A stretch of DNA of 6,413 bases from positions 1 through 6,413 of the forward strand of contig CALKYI010000252.1 in NCBI GenBank assembly GCA_938003665.1, given 5' to 3'. Under the pieces are notes generated by a model, which ran no database searches, was not told where the DNA came from, and was given only the letters and a program-made list of their open reading frames with translations. The stretch comes from an uncultured Flavobacteriales bacterium (GTDB taxonomy: Bacteria; Bacteroidota; Bacteroidia; Flavobacteriales_D; Sanyastnellaceae). Position 1 is the stretch's first letter; each line of letters begins with the position of its first letter. This document shows positions 1 through 6,413 of the stretch, in pieces. The position numbers were made by a program, and so were the translations under genes.

Positions 1-803
1 TCGATGGAAATTTCGCAATCGAAATAAATGAAGGCGACGCCGCATTGGTGGTCCGTTTCGTGGGCTATAAAACGGCCACGGTTGCCCTCGACGGCCGCAC
101 CAACTACGCGATTGAACTCAGCAGCGGAGAGTTATTGGAAGAAGCCATCGTGACGGCGCTGGGAGTCCGGCGATCAGAAAAATCGCTTGGATATGCCATT
201 CAAAAAGTGGACTGTAAGAGTGTTAGAGAGGTGACAGCCGTCAATGTCGTTAACGGACTGAACGGAAAACTGTCCGGTGTTAACATTCAAGGGTCTGCAT
301 CCGGCCCAACCGCCTCAGCGAATATCACCATCCGGGGTGAGAATTCCCTTTCTGGAGGCAACCAAGCGTTGTTCGTTGTGAATGGGATGCCCATTACGAA
401 TGGGTTGTTCAGCCCCGGTGATGGTTTGAACGGTTCAACGACCATTGATTTCGGAAACGCGGCGCAGATCATCAATCCAGACGATATCGCAGAGGTCTCA
501 GTGTTGAAGGGACCAGCCGCAGCCGCCCTGTACGGTACGCGTGCTGCCAACGGTGTCATCTTGATTACCACGAAGGACGGCACAGGCAAAGAAGGCTGGG
601 GCGTTTCGCTCAACTCCACAACGACGTTGAGCAACATTCTTCGGCTCCCCGATTACCAACAAGAGTACGGTGTAGGGGGCTACGGCCGCTACAGCTACAA
701 CGGAGGTTCAACCTACACCGGTGATTACTACGACGCGTTCGGTGAAAACTGGGGCCCAGCACTCGACGGCACTGAGATTGCGCAATGGAACTCAAACGGT
801 TAG
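1..803 (+). CDS. SusC/RagA-family TonB-dependent outer-membrane receptor, N-terminal part, ended by a premature TAG (5' end outside window)
   Basis: Encodes the plug side of a SusC-like receptor that imports large nutrients across the outer membrane using TonB energy. The frame is open from base 3, so the gene starts upstream; the signal peptide and start of the N-terminal domain are missing. Bases 3-135 give the end of a carboxypeptidase-regulatory-like domain (DGNFAIEINEGDAALVVRFVGY). A TonB-box-like segment, EEAIVTALG, follows at about 138-164. The plug covers about 165-582 and has the SusC signature NQALFVVNGMPITNG (360-404) and the block NPDDIAEVSVLKG...ALYGTRAANGVILITTK (474-576). Barrel sequence then starts and stops at TAG 801-803, after QWNSNG. 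The same frame resumes directly in SusC sequence, so this is the front of one gene that continues to 3077. Alone it would be a plug with almost no barrel and could not function. Family assignment is very secure; whether the stop is real is open. Confidence 0.9.
   Translation, partial: DGNFAIEINEGDAALVVRFVGYKTATVALDGRTNYAIELSSGELLEEAIVTALGVRRSEKSLGYAIQKVDCKSVREVTAVNVVNGLNGKLSGVNIQGSASGPTASANITIRGENSLSGGNQALFVVNGMPITNGLFSPGDGLNGSTTIDFGNAAQIINPDDIAEVSVLKGPAAAALYGTRAANGVILITTKDGTGKEGWGVSLNSTTTLSNILRLPDYQQEYGVGGYGRYSYNGGSTYTGDYYDAFGENWGPALDGTEIAQWNSNG
801..803 (+). other. In-frame TAG nonsense codon interrupting the SusC gene
   Basis: The codons before it read EIAQWNSNG. Those after it, in the same frame, read RVPFVSGGDNVRDFFQTG and run on without another stop to 3077. 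Both flanks are normal SusC sequence, and DNVRDFFQTG (828-857) is a characteristic family segment. The simplest explanation is a single base change, for example CAG (Gln) to TAG, giving NG-Q-RVPFVSGGDN in the ancestor. An alternative is an extra base near 800 compensated near 821, because the +1 frame between them reads SESPLYQ, which also resembles this region of the family. A sequencing error cannot be excluded. Stop-codon reassignment is unlikely because the BCCT gene downstream ends with TAG. Confidence 0.85.
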
Positions 804-3077
804 CGAGTCCCCTTTGTATCAGGAGGCGACAACGTTCGGGATTTCTTCCAAACGGGCATCACGACGCGCAACCACGTAGCCGTCACCAATCAGTCCGAGA
901 CCGGAGACTTCCGAATGGGCTACACAAGCCTGAACTCACGTGGCATTGTTCCCAACACGGATTTGAAGCGCCACACCATCAGCATGAGCACCGGACAGGA
1001 CATCGGTGAGAAGCTTCGGGTACGCACCAACATGAACTACGTGCGCAGCGGCTCGGACAACGTTCCCAATGCCGGTTACGACGAATCCAGTTCCATCATG
1101 TACAACTGGATTTGGTTCCCGCGCAATACGCCAATCGCGGATTTGGAGGACTACTGGAAGCCTGGTCAAGAAAATGTACAGCAAGCCAATGTGGAGGAGC
1201 TCTGGACCAACAATCCATGGTTCGTGGTTAATGAGAACACCAATGGTTTCACCGGGGATCGTTTGTTCGGAAACATCATGGCCGAGTGGGACTGGACAGA
1301 TCGCTTGAGCGTTCGGTTCCGACAGGGCGTGGACGTCAACAACGAGCACCGCGAATACCGCCGAGCCATGTCGACAAAGAGTGTGCTGCTGGGCAGCTAC
1401 CGCGAGGATGCGTTGAGCTTCCAAGAGACGAACACGGAGGTATTGTTCAGCTATGACGGTGTGGACTACGACAAGGATTTGAATGTCAGCTTCAAGGCCG
1501 GTGGAAACATCATGCGCCAGGAAAGCAATTCGTTGCGGGCGAACGCTCCGCAGTTGCTCATCCCCGGCATTTACAACCTCGGCAATGCCCGATCGGGTGT
1601 CATCACGGACCAGTTTGAGTACCGCAAAGGCATCAACAGCGTATTTGGCTTGGCCAACATTTCGTACAAAAACTACTTGTACATCGACATCACGGGTCGT
1701 AACGACGTGAGCTCGACGCTGCCTGCCGGCAACAACAGCTACTTCTACCCGAGTGTATCGATGAGTGCCATCCTCAGTGAGATGATGGACATGGATGCGT
1801 CCTCAGCCCTGTCGTTTGCCAAGGTTCGAGCGGCATACGCTCAAGTAGGGGGTGACACCAACCCGTACCGCATTCGGAACATTTACTCATACGACAATGC
1901 ATGGGGCGAGTACCCGGTTGCGGGCGAGAGCGCGCAGTTGAACAACGCCAATTTGCTGCCGGAGCGCACCACCTCATTGGAGTTCGGTTTGGACATGCGA
2001 TTTTGGGAAGGCCGGTTAGGCCTCGACGTGGCGTGGTACGACCTGGTGTCGAAAGACCAGATTGTGAACTTGCCATTGGCCTCCACATCGGGTTACACCA
2101 GCCGCATCGTGAACTCGGGTGAGATCCGAAACCGCGGAATTGAGTTGGTGCTGCAAGGCACGCCGATTGAAAACGAAAATTTGGTGTGGACGAGCACGTT
2201 GAACGTGACGCGGAACCGCAGCACGGTTCTCTCCTTGCCGGATGAAATCTCCACGTACCAGATGGTTGCGGACATCTACCCCAATGACGGTGGGCAAGAC
2301 TTGAGCTTGGAGGCTCAGGAAGGCCTCGCCTTGGGTCAGATGGTCGGTCTGGGTTTCCAGCGCGACGATGACGGCAACATCATTCATGAAAACGGTTTGC
2401 CGCTGTTGACCGAAGAAAAGGTCAGTGCTGGTTCTTATCAGCCGGACGCGTTGATTGGATGGAACAACGAAGTGCGCCGCGGACGTTTCGTGGCCAGCGC
2501 GCTTTTGGGTGCACAGATCGGTGGCAAAATTTACAGCCGAACCCACGCGTTGTCAGCGACGGGCGGCGCCATCACCAATGCGGACGATCCCTTGTTGGAT
2601 TTGACCACATTGGAAGGCCGTCAGACGTATGCCGTGTCATACGATGCCGAAGGGGTGCCGGTATACACCGCCGTGGACCAAGACAGCTGGGGCGTTGTAG
2701 GCCCAGGCGTGATGTACAACGAGGACGGGCAGTTGGTAGAAAACACCGTTGCGGCTCCTACACGTGACTACTTCTACGCTTACTACGGCAACGGATTCAG
2801 CCGCGACAACATCGAAGCGGCGACGTACGATGCGACGTACTTGAAGCTGCGGGAACTGCGATTGGGCATGATGCTCTCCGATGAGCTCGCATCCAAAGTG
2901 GGCGCCGAAAGCGTGACCATGTCAATTGTAGGGCGTAACCTGTTCTTGTGGACGAAGGTTCCATCCATCGACCCAGAGACCTACTCCATCCGCGGCGGAA
3001 CGTTCGTTCCCGGATTTGAGTCCACGTCCATTCCTTCCGCGCGTACCATCGGACTGTCGTTGAACGCCACATTCTAA
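804..3077 (+). CDS. SusC/RagA-family TonB-dependent outer-membrane receptor, beta-barrel part after the premature stop
   Basis: This is the rest of the same SusC gene, in the same frame. The first in-frame ATG after the stop is at 915 and would give a 720-residue protein, but SusC homology already starts at 804-857 (RVPFVSGGDNVRDFFQTG), so 915 is not a natural start. A GGAGA at 903-907 sits seven bases before it, probably by chance. The sequence has the alternating polar/aromatic pattern of transmembrane beta strands and long loops. It ends with the typical SusC C-terminus: YLKLRELRLG (about 2838-2867), IVGRNLFLWTKVPSIDPE (2925-2978), and a final strand RTIGLSLNATF ending in Phe before TAA. 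Both halves together give about 1,023 residues in the window, which with the missing 5' end is normal for SusC. Without signal peptide and plug this part alone could not be exported or function. The partner susD begins 19 bases downstream. Confidence 0.9.
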   Translation, partial: RVPFVSGGDNVRDFFQTGITTRNHVAVTNQSETGDFRMGYTSLNSRGIVPNTDLKRHTISMSTGQDIGEKLRVRTNMNYVRSGSDNVPNAGYDESSSIMYNWIWFPRNTPIADLEDYWKPGQENVQQANVEELWTNNPWFVVNENTNGFTGDRLFGNIMAEWDWTDRLSVRFRQGVDVNNEHREYRRAMSTKSVLLGSYREDALSFQETNTEVLFSYDGVDYDKDLNVSFKAGGNIMRQESNSLRANAPQLLIPGIYNLGNARSGVITDQFEYRKGINSVFGLANISYKNYLYIDITGRNDVSSTLPAGNNSYFYPSVSMSAILSEMMDMDASSALSFAKVRAAYAQVGGDTNPYRIRNIYSYDNAWGEYPVAGESAQLNNANLLPERTTSLEFGLDMRFWEGRLGLDVAWYDLVSKDQIVNLPLASTSGYTSRIVNSGEIRNRGIELVLQGTPIENENLVWTSTLNVTRNRSTVLSLPDEISTYQMVADIYPNDGGQDLSLEAQEGLALGQMVGLGFQRDDDGNIIHENGLPLLTEEKVSAGSYQPDALIGWNNEVRRGRFVASALLGAQIGGKIYSRTHALSATGGAITNADDPLLDLTTLEGRQTYAVSYDAEGVPVYTAVDQDSWGVVGPGVMYNEDGQLVENTVAAPTRDYFYAYYGNGFSRDNIEAATYDATYLKLRELRLGMMLSDELASKVGAESVTMSIVGRNLFLWTKVPSIDPETYSIRGGTFVPGFESTSIPSARTIGLSLNATF

Positions 3078-3096
3078 TCCTCTAACGCTAGCAACC

Positions 3097-4596
3097 ATGA
3101 AATTCACTATTCAATCTTTGATTTTTGTCCTGGCGCTCATCCTGTTCAGCACGGTGGGATGTGAAAAGCTGGAGGACCTCAACCAAAACCCCAATCAGCC
3201 GGAGTCGGTGACGCCGGACATTCTGCTACCGGGTGTCATCCGCGACATGACCAACACCCAGGTTGGACACGCTTTCTTCATTGCGAACTGCGCTTCACAG
3301 CACACAGCCAAGTCGCTCCGAAACGAAGTAGACATCTACAACTGGAACTCAGCTCCCATCATTGGGGTGGAACCGTTGTGGCAGGGCATGTACGGTGCTC
3401 TTCGTGACATCAAGAACATGGAAGATGCAGCTGCAGCGAACGGGGACGACCGTTTGATGGCCGTTTCGCTGACATTGAAAGCGATGGCATTCCATGTGCT
3501 GACGGATACGTACGGTGATGTGCCGTTTTCGGAGGCGTTGATGGGCGGAGAGGGCATCTTTACTCCAGCTTACGACGGACAAGAGACCATTTACACGGGC
3601 GAAAACGGATTGTTCGCCATGTTGGACGAGGCGCATGCTTTGTTTGCGGCAGCCGGACCGGGAACCATTGGGGGGGACATCCTCTTCGGCGGTGACTCAG
3701 ATCTGTGGCATCGATTCGCCAATGCGCTGCACCTTCGACTGCTCTTGCACGCTTCTTCACAATCAGACGTATCTGTGCAATTTGCGGAGGTGGCGTCACG
3801 GCCTTTGATGGAAGGAACCGCGCACAACGCGGCGCTCATGTACCAAGGTTCGTTCCCGAACGAGTACCCGTTGATCCCATTCAAAACCGGTGACTTTGAG
3901 TCTGTTCGTTTGGGGGAGCAACTGTACCAGCACTTGGCCAACACAGCGGATCCTCGCCTGATGCAATACGCTCGTCCAACGGAGGCGACCATTGGCACGG
4001 ACGACGAGCAATACGCGGGTTGGATCAACGGCGGTAAGGGATGCGATGACTCCGGTTCTCGATTGGGGTATGCGTATTACGATTATCCCGGGCATCCGGT
4101 AGGACCGGACAAGGCCATGGGAGTCTGGTTATCGTATGCTGAACAATGCTTCATCTTGGCTGAAGGAGCCATGAACGGATGGATTGCCGACGATGCGGAG
4201 ACGCACTACAACAACGGCATCATCGCTTCCATGATGGACCATGGTGCAGACCCTTCGGATACGGGACTCACGTCGGTTGACGACTTCTTGGCACAGCCTG
4301 ATGTTGCATACGACGGAACTGAATTGCGTTTGCACGAACAAAAATGGGTGGCGCTTTACTTCCACGGAATGGAGAGCTACTTCGAGGTGCGTCGCTGGTA
4401 CTACAACGCCTCCGGTGATTGGAGTGCGCTGCCCTTCTTGACGCCTCCGTGCAACAATTCGAACAACGATATGCTCCCGCTGCGGTTTGTTTACCCCGGT
4501 GAAGAGCAAAGCCTCAATGGAACGAATTACGCCAATGCCGTCAACGGCTTGGGCGGAAACGATTTCAATGCGGCCATGTGGCTCGTACAGGATTGA
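3097..4596 (+). CDS. SusD/RagB-family nutrient-binding outer-membrane lipoprotein
   Basis: A 499-residue surface lipoprotein that acts as the lid and substrate-binding partner of SusC. Residues 1-21 form a lipoprotein signal peptide (MKFTIQ, then a hydrophobic core) with lipobox TVGC and lipidated Cys22. The following EKLEDL is acidic, as is usual for Bacteroidota lipoproteins exported to the cell surface. The mature N-terminus LNQNPNQPESVTPDILLPGVI (about 28-48), DTYGDVPFSEAL (137-148), LWHRFANALHLRLLLHAS (203-220), YAEQCFILAEGAMNGW (347-362) and the C-terminal EQKWVALYFHGMESYFEVRRW...LPLRFVYPGEE are hallmarks of the SusD-like_2 type (Pfam PF12771 by recognition, not searched). Length is normal and the frame intact. 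The gene lies 19 bases after the SusC stop, so they are probably co-transcribed, and a terminator follows. ATG 3097 is chosen because the signal peptide begins right there; no clear Shine-Dalgarno is seen. Substrate unknown: SusD homologues bind glycans, peptides or other molecules. Confidence 0.95.
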   Translation: MKFTIQSLIFVLALILFSTVGCEKLEDLNQNPNQPESVTPDILLPGVIRDMTNTQVGHAFFIANCASQHTAKSLRNEVDIYNWNSAPIIGVEPLWQGMYGALRDIKNMEDAAAANGDDRLMAVSLTLKAMAFHVLTDTYGDVPFSEALMGGEGIFTPAYDGQETIYTGENGLFAMLDEAHALFAAAGPGTIGGDILFGGDSDLWHRFANALHLRLLLHASSQSDVSVQFAEVASRPLMEGTAHNAALMYQGSFPNEYPLIPFKTGDFESVRLGEQLYQHLANTADPRLMQYARPTEATIGTDDEQYAGWINGGKGCDDSGSRLGYAYYDYPGHPVGPDKAMGVWLSYAEQCFILAEGAMNGWIADDAETHYNNGIIASMMDHGADPSDTGLTSVDDFLAQPDVAYDGTELRLHEQKWVALYFHGMESYFEVRRWYYNASGDWSALPFLTPPCNNSNNDMLPLRFVYPGEEQSLNGTNYANAVNGLGGNDFNAAMWLVQD

Positions 4597-4620
4597 GTTT
4601 CATTTGCATTGTTGAAGAAG

Positions 4621-4651
4621 AAGCGCCCGGTAATGCCGGGCGCTTTATTTT
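4621..4651 (+). terminator. Rho-independent terminator closing the susCD unit
   Basis: The arms aagcgcccgg (4621-4630) and ccgggcgctt (4636-4645) form a perfect 10-bp, GC-rich stem around a 5-base loop, taatg. The right arm runs into tttatttt (4644-4651), the U-rich tail. It begins 25 bases after the susD stop and lies 43 bases before the BCCT start. This means susCD transcription mostly ends here and the transporter is expected to have its own promoter. Confidence 0.9.
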
Positions 4652-4693
4652 CGCTACAAACGATCATTTGCAACGCCGGAAACGCGCCCCCAC

Positions 4694-6280
4694 ATGTCAT
4701 CATTGAAAGATTGGTACCGAAAACATTTTGACCTGTGCTACCCGGTGGTCGTACCCGCCGTTTTGGTGGTGGCGGTGTTCATTGTGAGCGCGCTGTTCGC
4801 GCAGAGCCGCATAGAGGGCTTTTTCTCGGCTTTTCAGTCCATCGCATATGAAAACCTGGGGTGGATGCTGATTTTGGCGGTCAACGTGGCCTTTGTCGCC
4901 GCGTTGTACTTTGGCTTGGGCAAATTTGGTTCCATCCGATTGGGCGGGCCGGATGCAAAGCCTGAGTTCAGCAAATTGCAGTGGTTGGCCATGCTGTTCT
5001 CTGCAGGCATGGGCATCGGTCTGGTCTTCTTTGGGGTGGCGGAGCCGATGATTCATTTTCATCAACCTCCCTATGAAATCGCGGACGCCGCAAAGCGAGC
5101 GTCGACAGCCTTTCAAATCTCGTACCTGCACTACGGCGTTTTTCCGTGGTCCATCTATGCCATTGTGGGCCTGGGCATGGCTTTTTTCACGTTCAATAAG
5201 GGGCTTCCATTGTCGATACGGAGCATTTTCTATCCTGTCTTGGGGAAGAAAATCTACGGCCCGATCGGTCACGCCATCGACGCCCTCGCGGTCATTGCGA
5301 CGTTGGTGGGCTTGGCCACCTCGTTGGGTTTTGGCGTTCAGCAAATTGGCTCGGGCCTCACGCACCTGTCAGGTGTGGAATTGGGCGTCAACGGCCAAGT
5401 GGTCTTGATCGCCGTCATTACGTTGTTTGCGACGGTGTCTGTGGTGACGGGGCTGAAAAAAGGCGTGCGCATCTTGTCCGAGCTGAACATCTGGATTGCG
5501 TGCACGCTGCTGTTGCTGGTCCTTTTTCTGGGCCCCACGGTGAAAATCTTAGACGTTTTCCTGCAGAGCACCGGCCTCTATGTGCAGCAGATGATTTCGC
5601 TTGGCACGTGGTCGGAGGCGTTCCAAGAAAACGGACACTGGCAGAACAGCTGGACGGTGTTTTACTGGGCGTGGTGGATCGCGTGGTCTCCGTTTGTCGG
5701 CATTTTCATCGCACGGATTTCCAAGGGCCGTACCGTCAAAGAGTTCGTGCTGCACGTCCTCACAGTGCCGGTGATTTTCACCTTTTTCTGGTTCGCGGTC
5801 TTCGGTACCGCGGCACTGGAATTGGACATGCAAGGCATCACGGATGTGGGAACCGCAGTCCAGGAGGATTTGAGCACCGCGCTTTTCGTGATGCTGTCGC
5901 ATTATCCGTTGGCCCAGATCACCAGCGTCGTGAGTATTTTGTTGGTTACGAGCTTTTTCATCACCTCTTCGGACAGCGGTTCGCTGGTCGTGGACATGTT
6001 GACGAGCGGGGGAAAGCTGGATGCTCCCAAAGGCCAACGGATCTTTTGGGCACTGACAGAAGGGGCGGTTGCTGCGGCGTTGCTGCTTTCAGGTGGACTC
6101 AAGGCCATGCAAGCTATGTCCATCGCTGCGGGGGTCCCTTATGCGGTGTTGCTCATTTTCATGGTTTTCAGTTTGCGCAAGGGCCTCATGAAGGAGCGTA
6201 AAAAACACAAACGCTTGGAGCTGAGGAAGGAATTGCAAAAGGAACTGCGAAAGGGAGCGCCCATCACGCCATCGAAATAG
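4694..6280 (+). CDS. BCCT-family (betaine/carnitine/choline) transporter
   Basis: A 528-residue inner-membrane secondary transporter, most likely importing glycine betaine or another quaternary ammonium compound with Na+ for osmoprotection. Hydrophobic segments fit the family's 12-helix layout (for example residues 17-36, 56-74, 98-115, 235-251, 267-283, 353-374, 477-494). The glycine motif GMGIG is at 105-109 in FSAGMGIGLVFFGVAEP. The tryptophan box WTVFYWAWWIAWSPFVGIFIARISKGRT spans 320-347, with W327, W328 and W331 matching the substrate-cage tryptophans of BetP. TSSDSGS (424-430) corresponds to the Na2-site segment, with T424 and S425 in the expected places. The glycine motif has Gly, not Asp, at its last position, which in BetP goes with Na+-coupled betaine transport; this is inference from recalled BetP studies. 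The C-terminus (about 498-520) is a highly charged cytoplasmic tail, related in position to the osmosensing tail of BetP. ATG 4694 is the only reasonable start; no Shine-Dalgarno is visible. The gene ends with TAG 11 bases from a convergent gene. Confidence 0.95.
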   Translation: MSSLKDWYRKHFDLCYPVVVPAVLVVAVFIVSALFAQSRIEGFFSAFQSIAYENLGWMLILAVNVAFVAALYFGLGKFGSIRLGGPDAKPEFSKLQWLAMLFSAGMGIGLVFFGVAEPMIHFHQPPYEIADAAKRASTAFQISYLHYGVFPWSIYAIVGLGMAFFTFNKGLPLSIRSIFYPVLGKKIYGPIGHAIDALAVIATLVGLATSLGFGVQQIGSGLTHLSGVELGVNGQVVLIAVITLFATVSVVTGLKKGVRILSELNIWIACTLLLLVLFLGPTVKILDVFLQSTGLYVQQMISLGTWSEAFQENGHWQNSWTVFYWAWWIAWSPFVGIFIARISKGRTVKEFVLHVLTVPVIFTFFWFAVFGTAALELDMQGITDVGTAVQEDLSTALFVMLSHYPLAQITSVVSILLVTSFFITSSDSGSLVVDMLTSGGKLDAPKGQRIFWALTEGAVAAALLLSGGLKAMQAMSIAAGVPYAVLLIFMVFSLRKGLMKERKKHKRLELRKELQKELRKGAPITPSK

Positions 6281-6291
6281 CCTCCAGGCGC

Positions 6292-6413
6292 TCAGGAGAG
6301 GCGGTACCACGCATTCTCGAAAGCAATGCCCCCTTTGGTCTTTAAATGGACAGCGACACGCTCCCATCCGCGTTTGGCGAGTACGCGAGCAGAATGCGGG
6401 TTGCAATCGCACC
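6292..6413 (-). CDS. Probable GNAT-family N-acetyltransferase, C-terminal fragment (5' end outside window)
   Basis: Only the last 39 codons and a TGA stop (6292-6294, read on the minus strand) are inside the window. They read CDCNPHSARVLAKRGW, then ERVAVHLKTKGGIAFENAWYRLS. The pattern N-x-x-S-x-x-V-L-x-K-x-G-(W/F), followed by a short strand and a final aromatic W-Y-x-L ending, is typical of the C-terminal half of GNAT acetyltransferases, which transfer the acetyl group of acetyl-CoA to an amine. The Asn and Ser lie in the region contacting acetyl-CoA, and G-W/F starts the penultimate strand. The substrate cannot be told. The gene is convergent with the BCCT transporter. The two other minus-strand frames here lack such a pattern. 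The call rests on a short stretch, so it is moderate. Confidence 0.6.
   Translation of the reverse strand, partial: CDCNPHSARVLAKRGWERVAVHLKTKGGIAFENAWYRLS

Noticed and set aside
801..803. TAG reassigned as a sense codon
   Set aside because: The BCCT gene ends with TAG at 6278-6280, SusC ends with TAA and SusD with TGA, so all three act as ordinary stops here.
785..1009. A plus-strand open frame of 74 codons overlapping the break in the SusC gene
   Set aside because: It is in another frame, has no recognisable protein pattern, and the SusC frame is clearly coding over the same bases.
936..1424. Long minus-strand open frames opposite SusC, such as here and at 2016-2546
   Set aside because: They are shadows of the high-GC coding strand, low in recognisable motifs, while the plus-strand frame reads as SusC barrel.
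3591..4028. Minus-strand open frames opposite the SusD gene
   Set aside because: The plus strand encodes conserved SusD blocks here; the antisense translation shows no family pattern or plausible start context.
4644..4670. A possible Bacteroidota-type promoter for the BCCT gene (TTTA at 4644 and atcatttg at 4663-4670)
   Set aside because: The -7 element would have AT instead of TA at its start, the spacing is short (15 bases), and the upstream part overlaps the terminator tail; too weak to call.
4700..6201. Open frames of 160-233 codons overlapping the BCCT gene on either strand (4700-5365 minus, 5500-6201 plus, 5549-6037 minus)
   Set aside because: They lie inside a complete transporter gene with all key motifs, and their translations are rich in His/Arg/Gln with no domain pattern, as expected of shadow frames.
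6281..6301. A short inverted repeat (ctcc...ggag) between the BCCT and acetyltransferase stops
   Set aside because: Only four base pairs form and there is no T-run on either side, so it is not a credible terminator.
6089..6412. A 107-codon minus-strand open frame reaching the window end
   Set aside because: It covers the BCCT C-terminus antisense and competes with the minus-strand frame ending at 6292, which has a GNAT-like C-terminus; this one has no such pattern.

Overview
The window looks like chromosomal DNA from a Bacteroidota bacterium. The main evidence is a SusC/RagA TonB-dependent receptor followed 19 bases later by a SusD/RagB lipoprotein, a gene pair essentially restricted to that phylum. 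Neither downstream start codon has a clear Shine-Dalgarno sequence, which also fits. The coding sequence is moderately GC-rich. I cannot name the genus. A BCCT-type osmolyte transporter would suit an aquatic or marine member, but that is inference.

Layout. (1) Bases 1-3077, plus strand: a SusC-like outer-membrane receptor whose first ~80 codons lie outside the window. It is interrupted by one in-frame TAG at 801-803. Reading continues in the same frame on both sides with SusC-like sequence throughout, so this is one gene with a nonsense mutation or a base-call error, not two genes. (2) Bases 3097-4596: the partner SusD-like lipoprotein, intact, of the subtype ending in a QKWVALYFHG...RRW...LRFVYP block. 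(3) Bases 4621-4651: a strong intrinsic terminator with a perfect 10-bp stem, closing the susCD unit. (4) Bases 4694-6280: a complete BCCT-family transporter with the glycine motif, tryptophan box and Na2-site motif in place. (5) Bases 6292-6413, minus strand: the last 39 codons of a convergent gene, probably a GNAT acetyltransferase.

How the genes work together. SusC and SusD form an outer-membrane uptake complex in which SusD is a lid over the SusC barrel, and import is powered by TonB. The substrate cannot be read from this window, because no glycoside hydrolase, peptidase or regulator lies alongside. The BCCT carrier acts in the inner membrane, probably taking up glycine betaine or a related quaternary ammonium compound. 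The terminator separates it from the susCD unit, so there is no evidence for a shared pathway.

I found no previously undescribed system. The most notable point is the nonsense codon inside the SusC gene.
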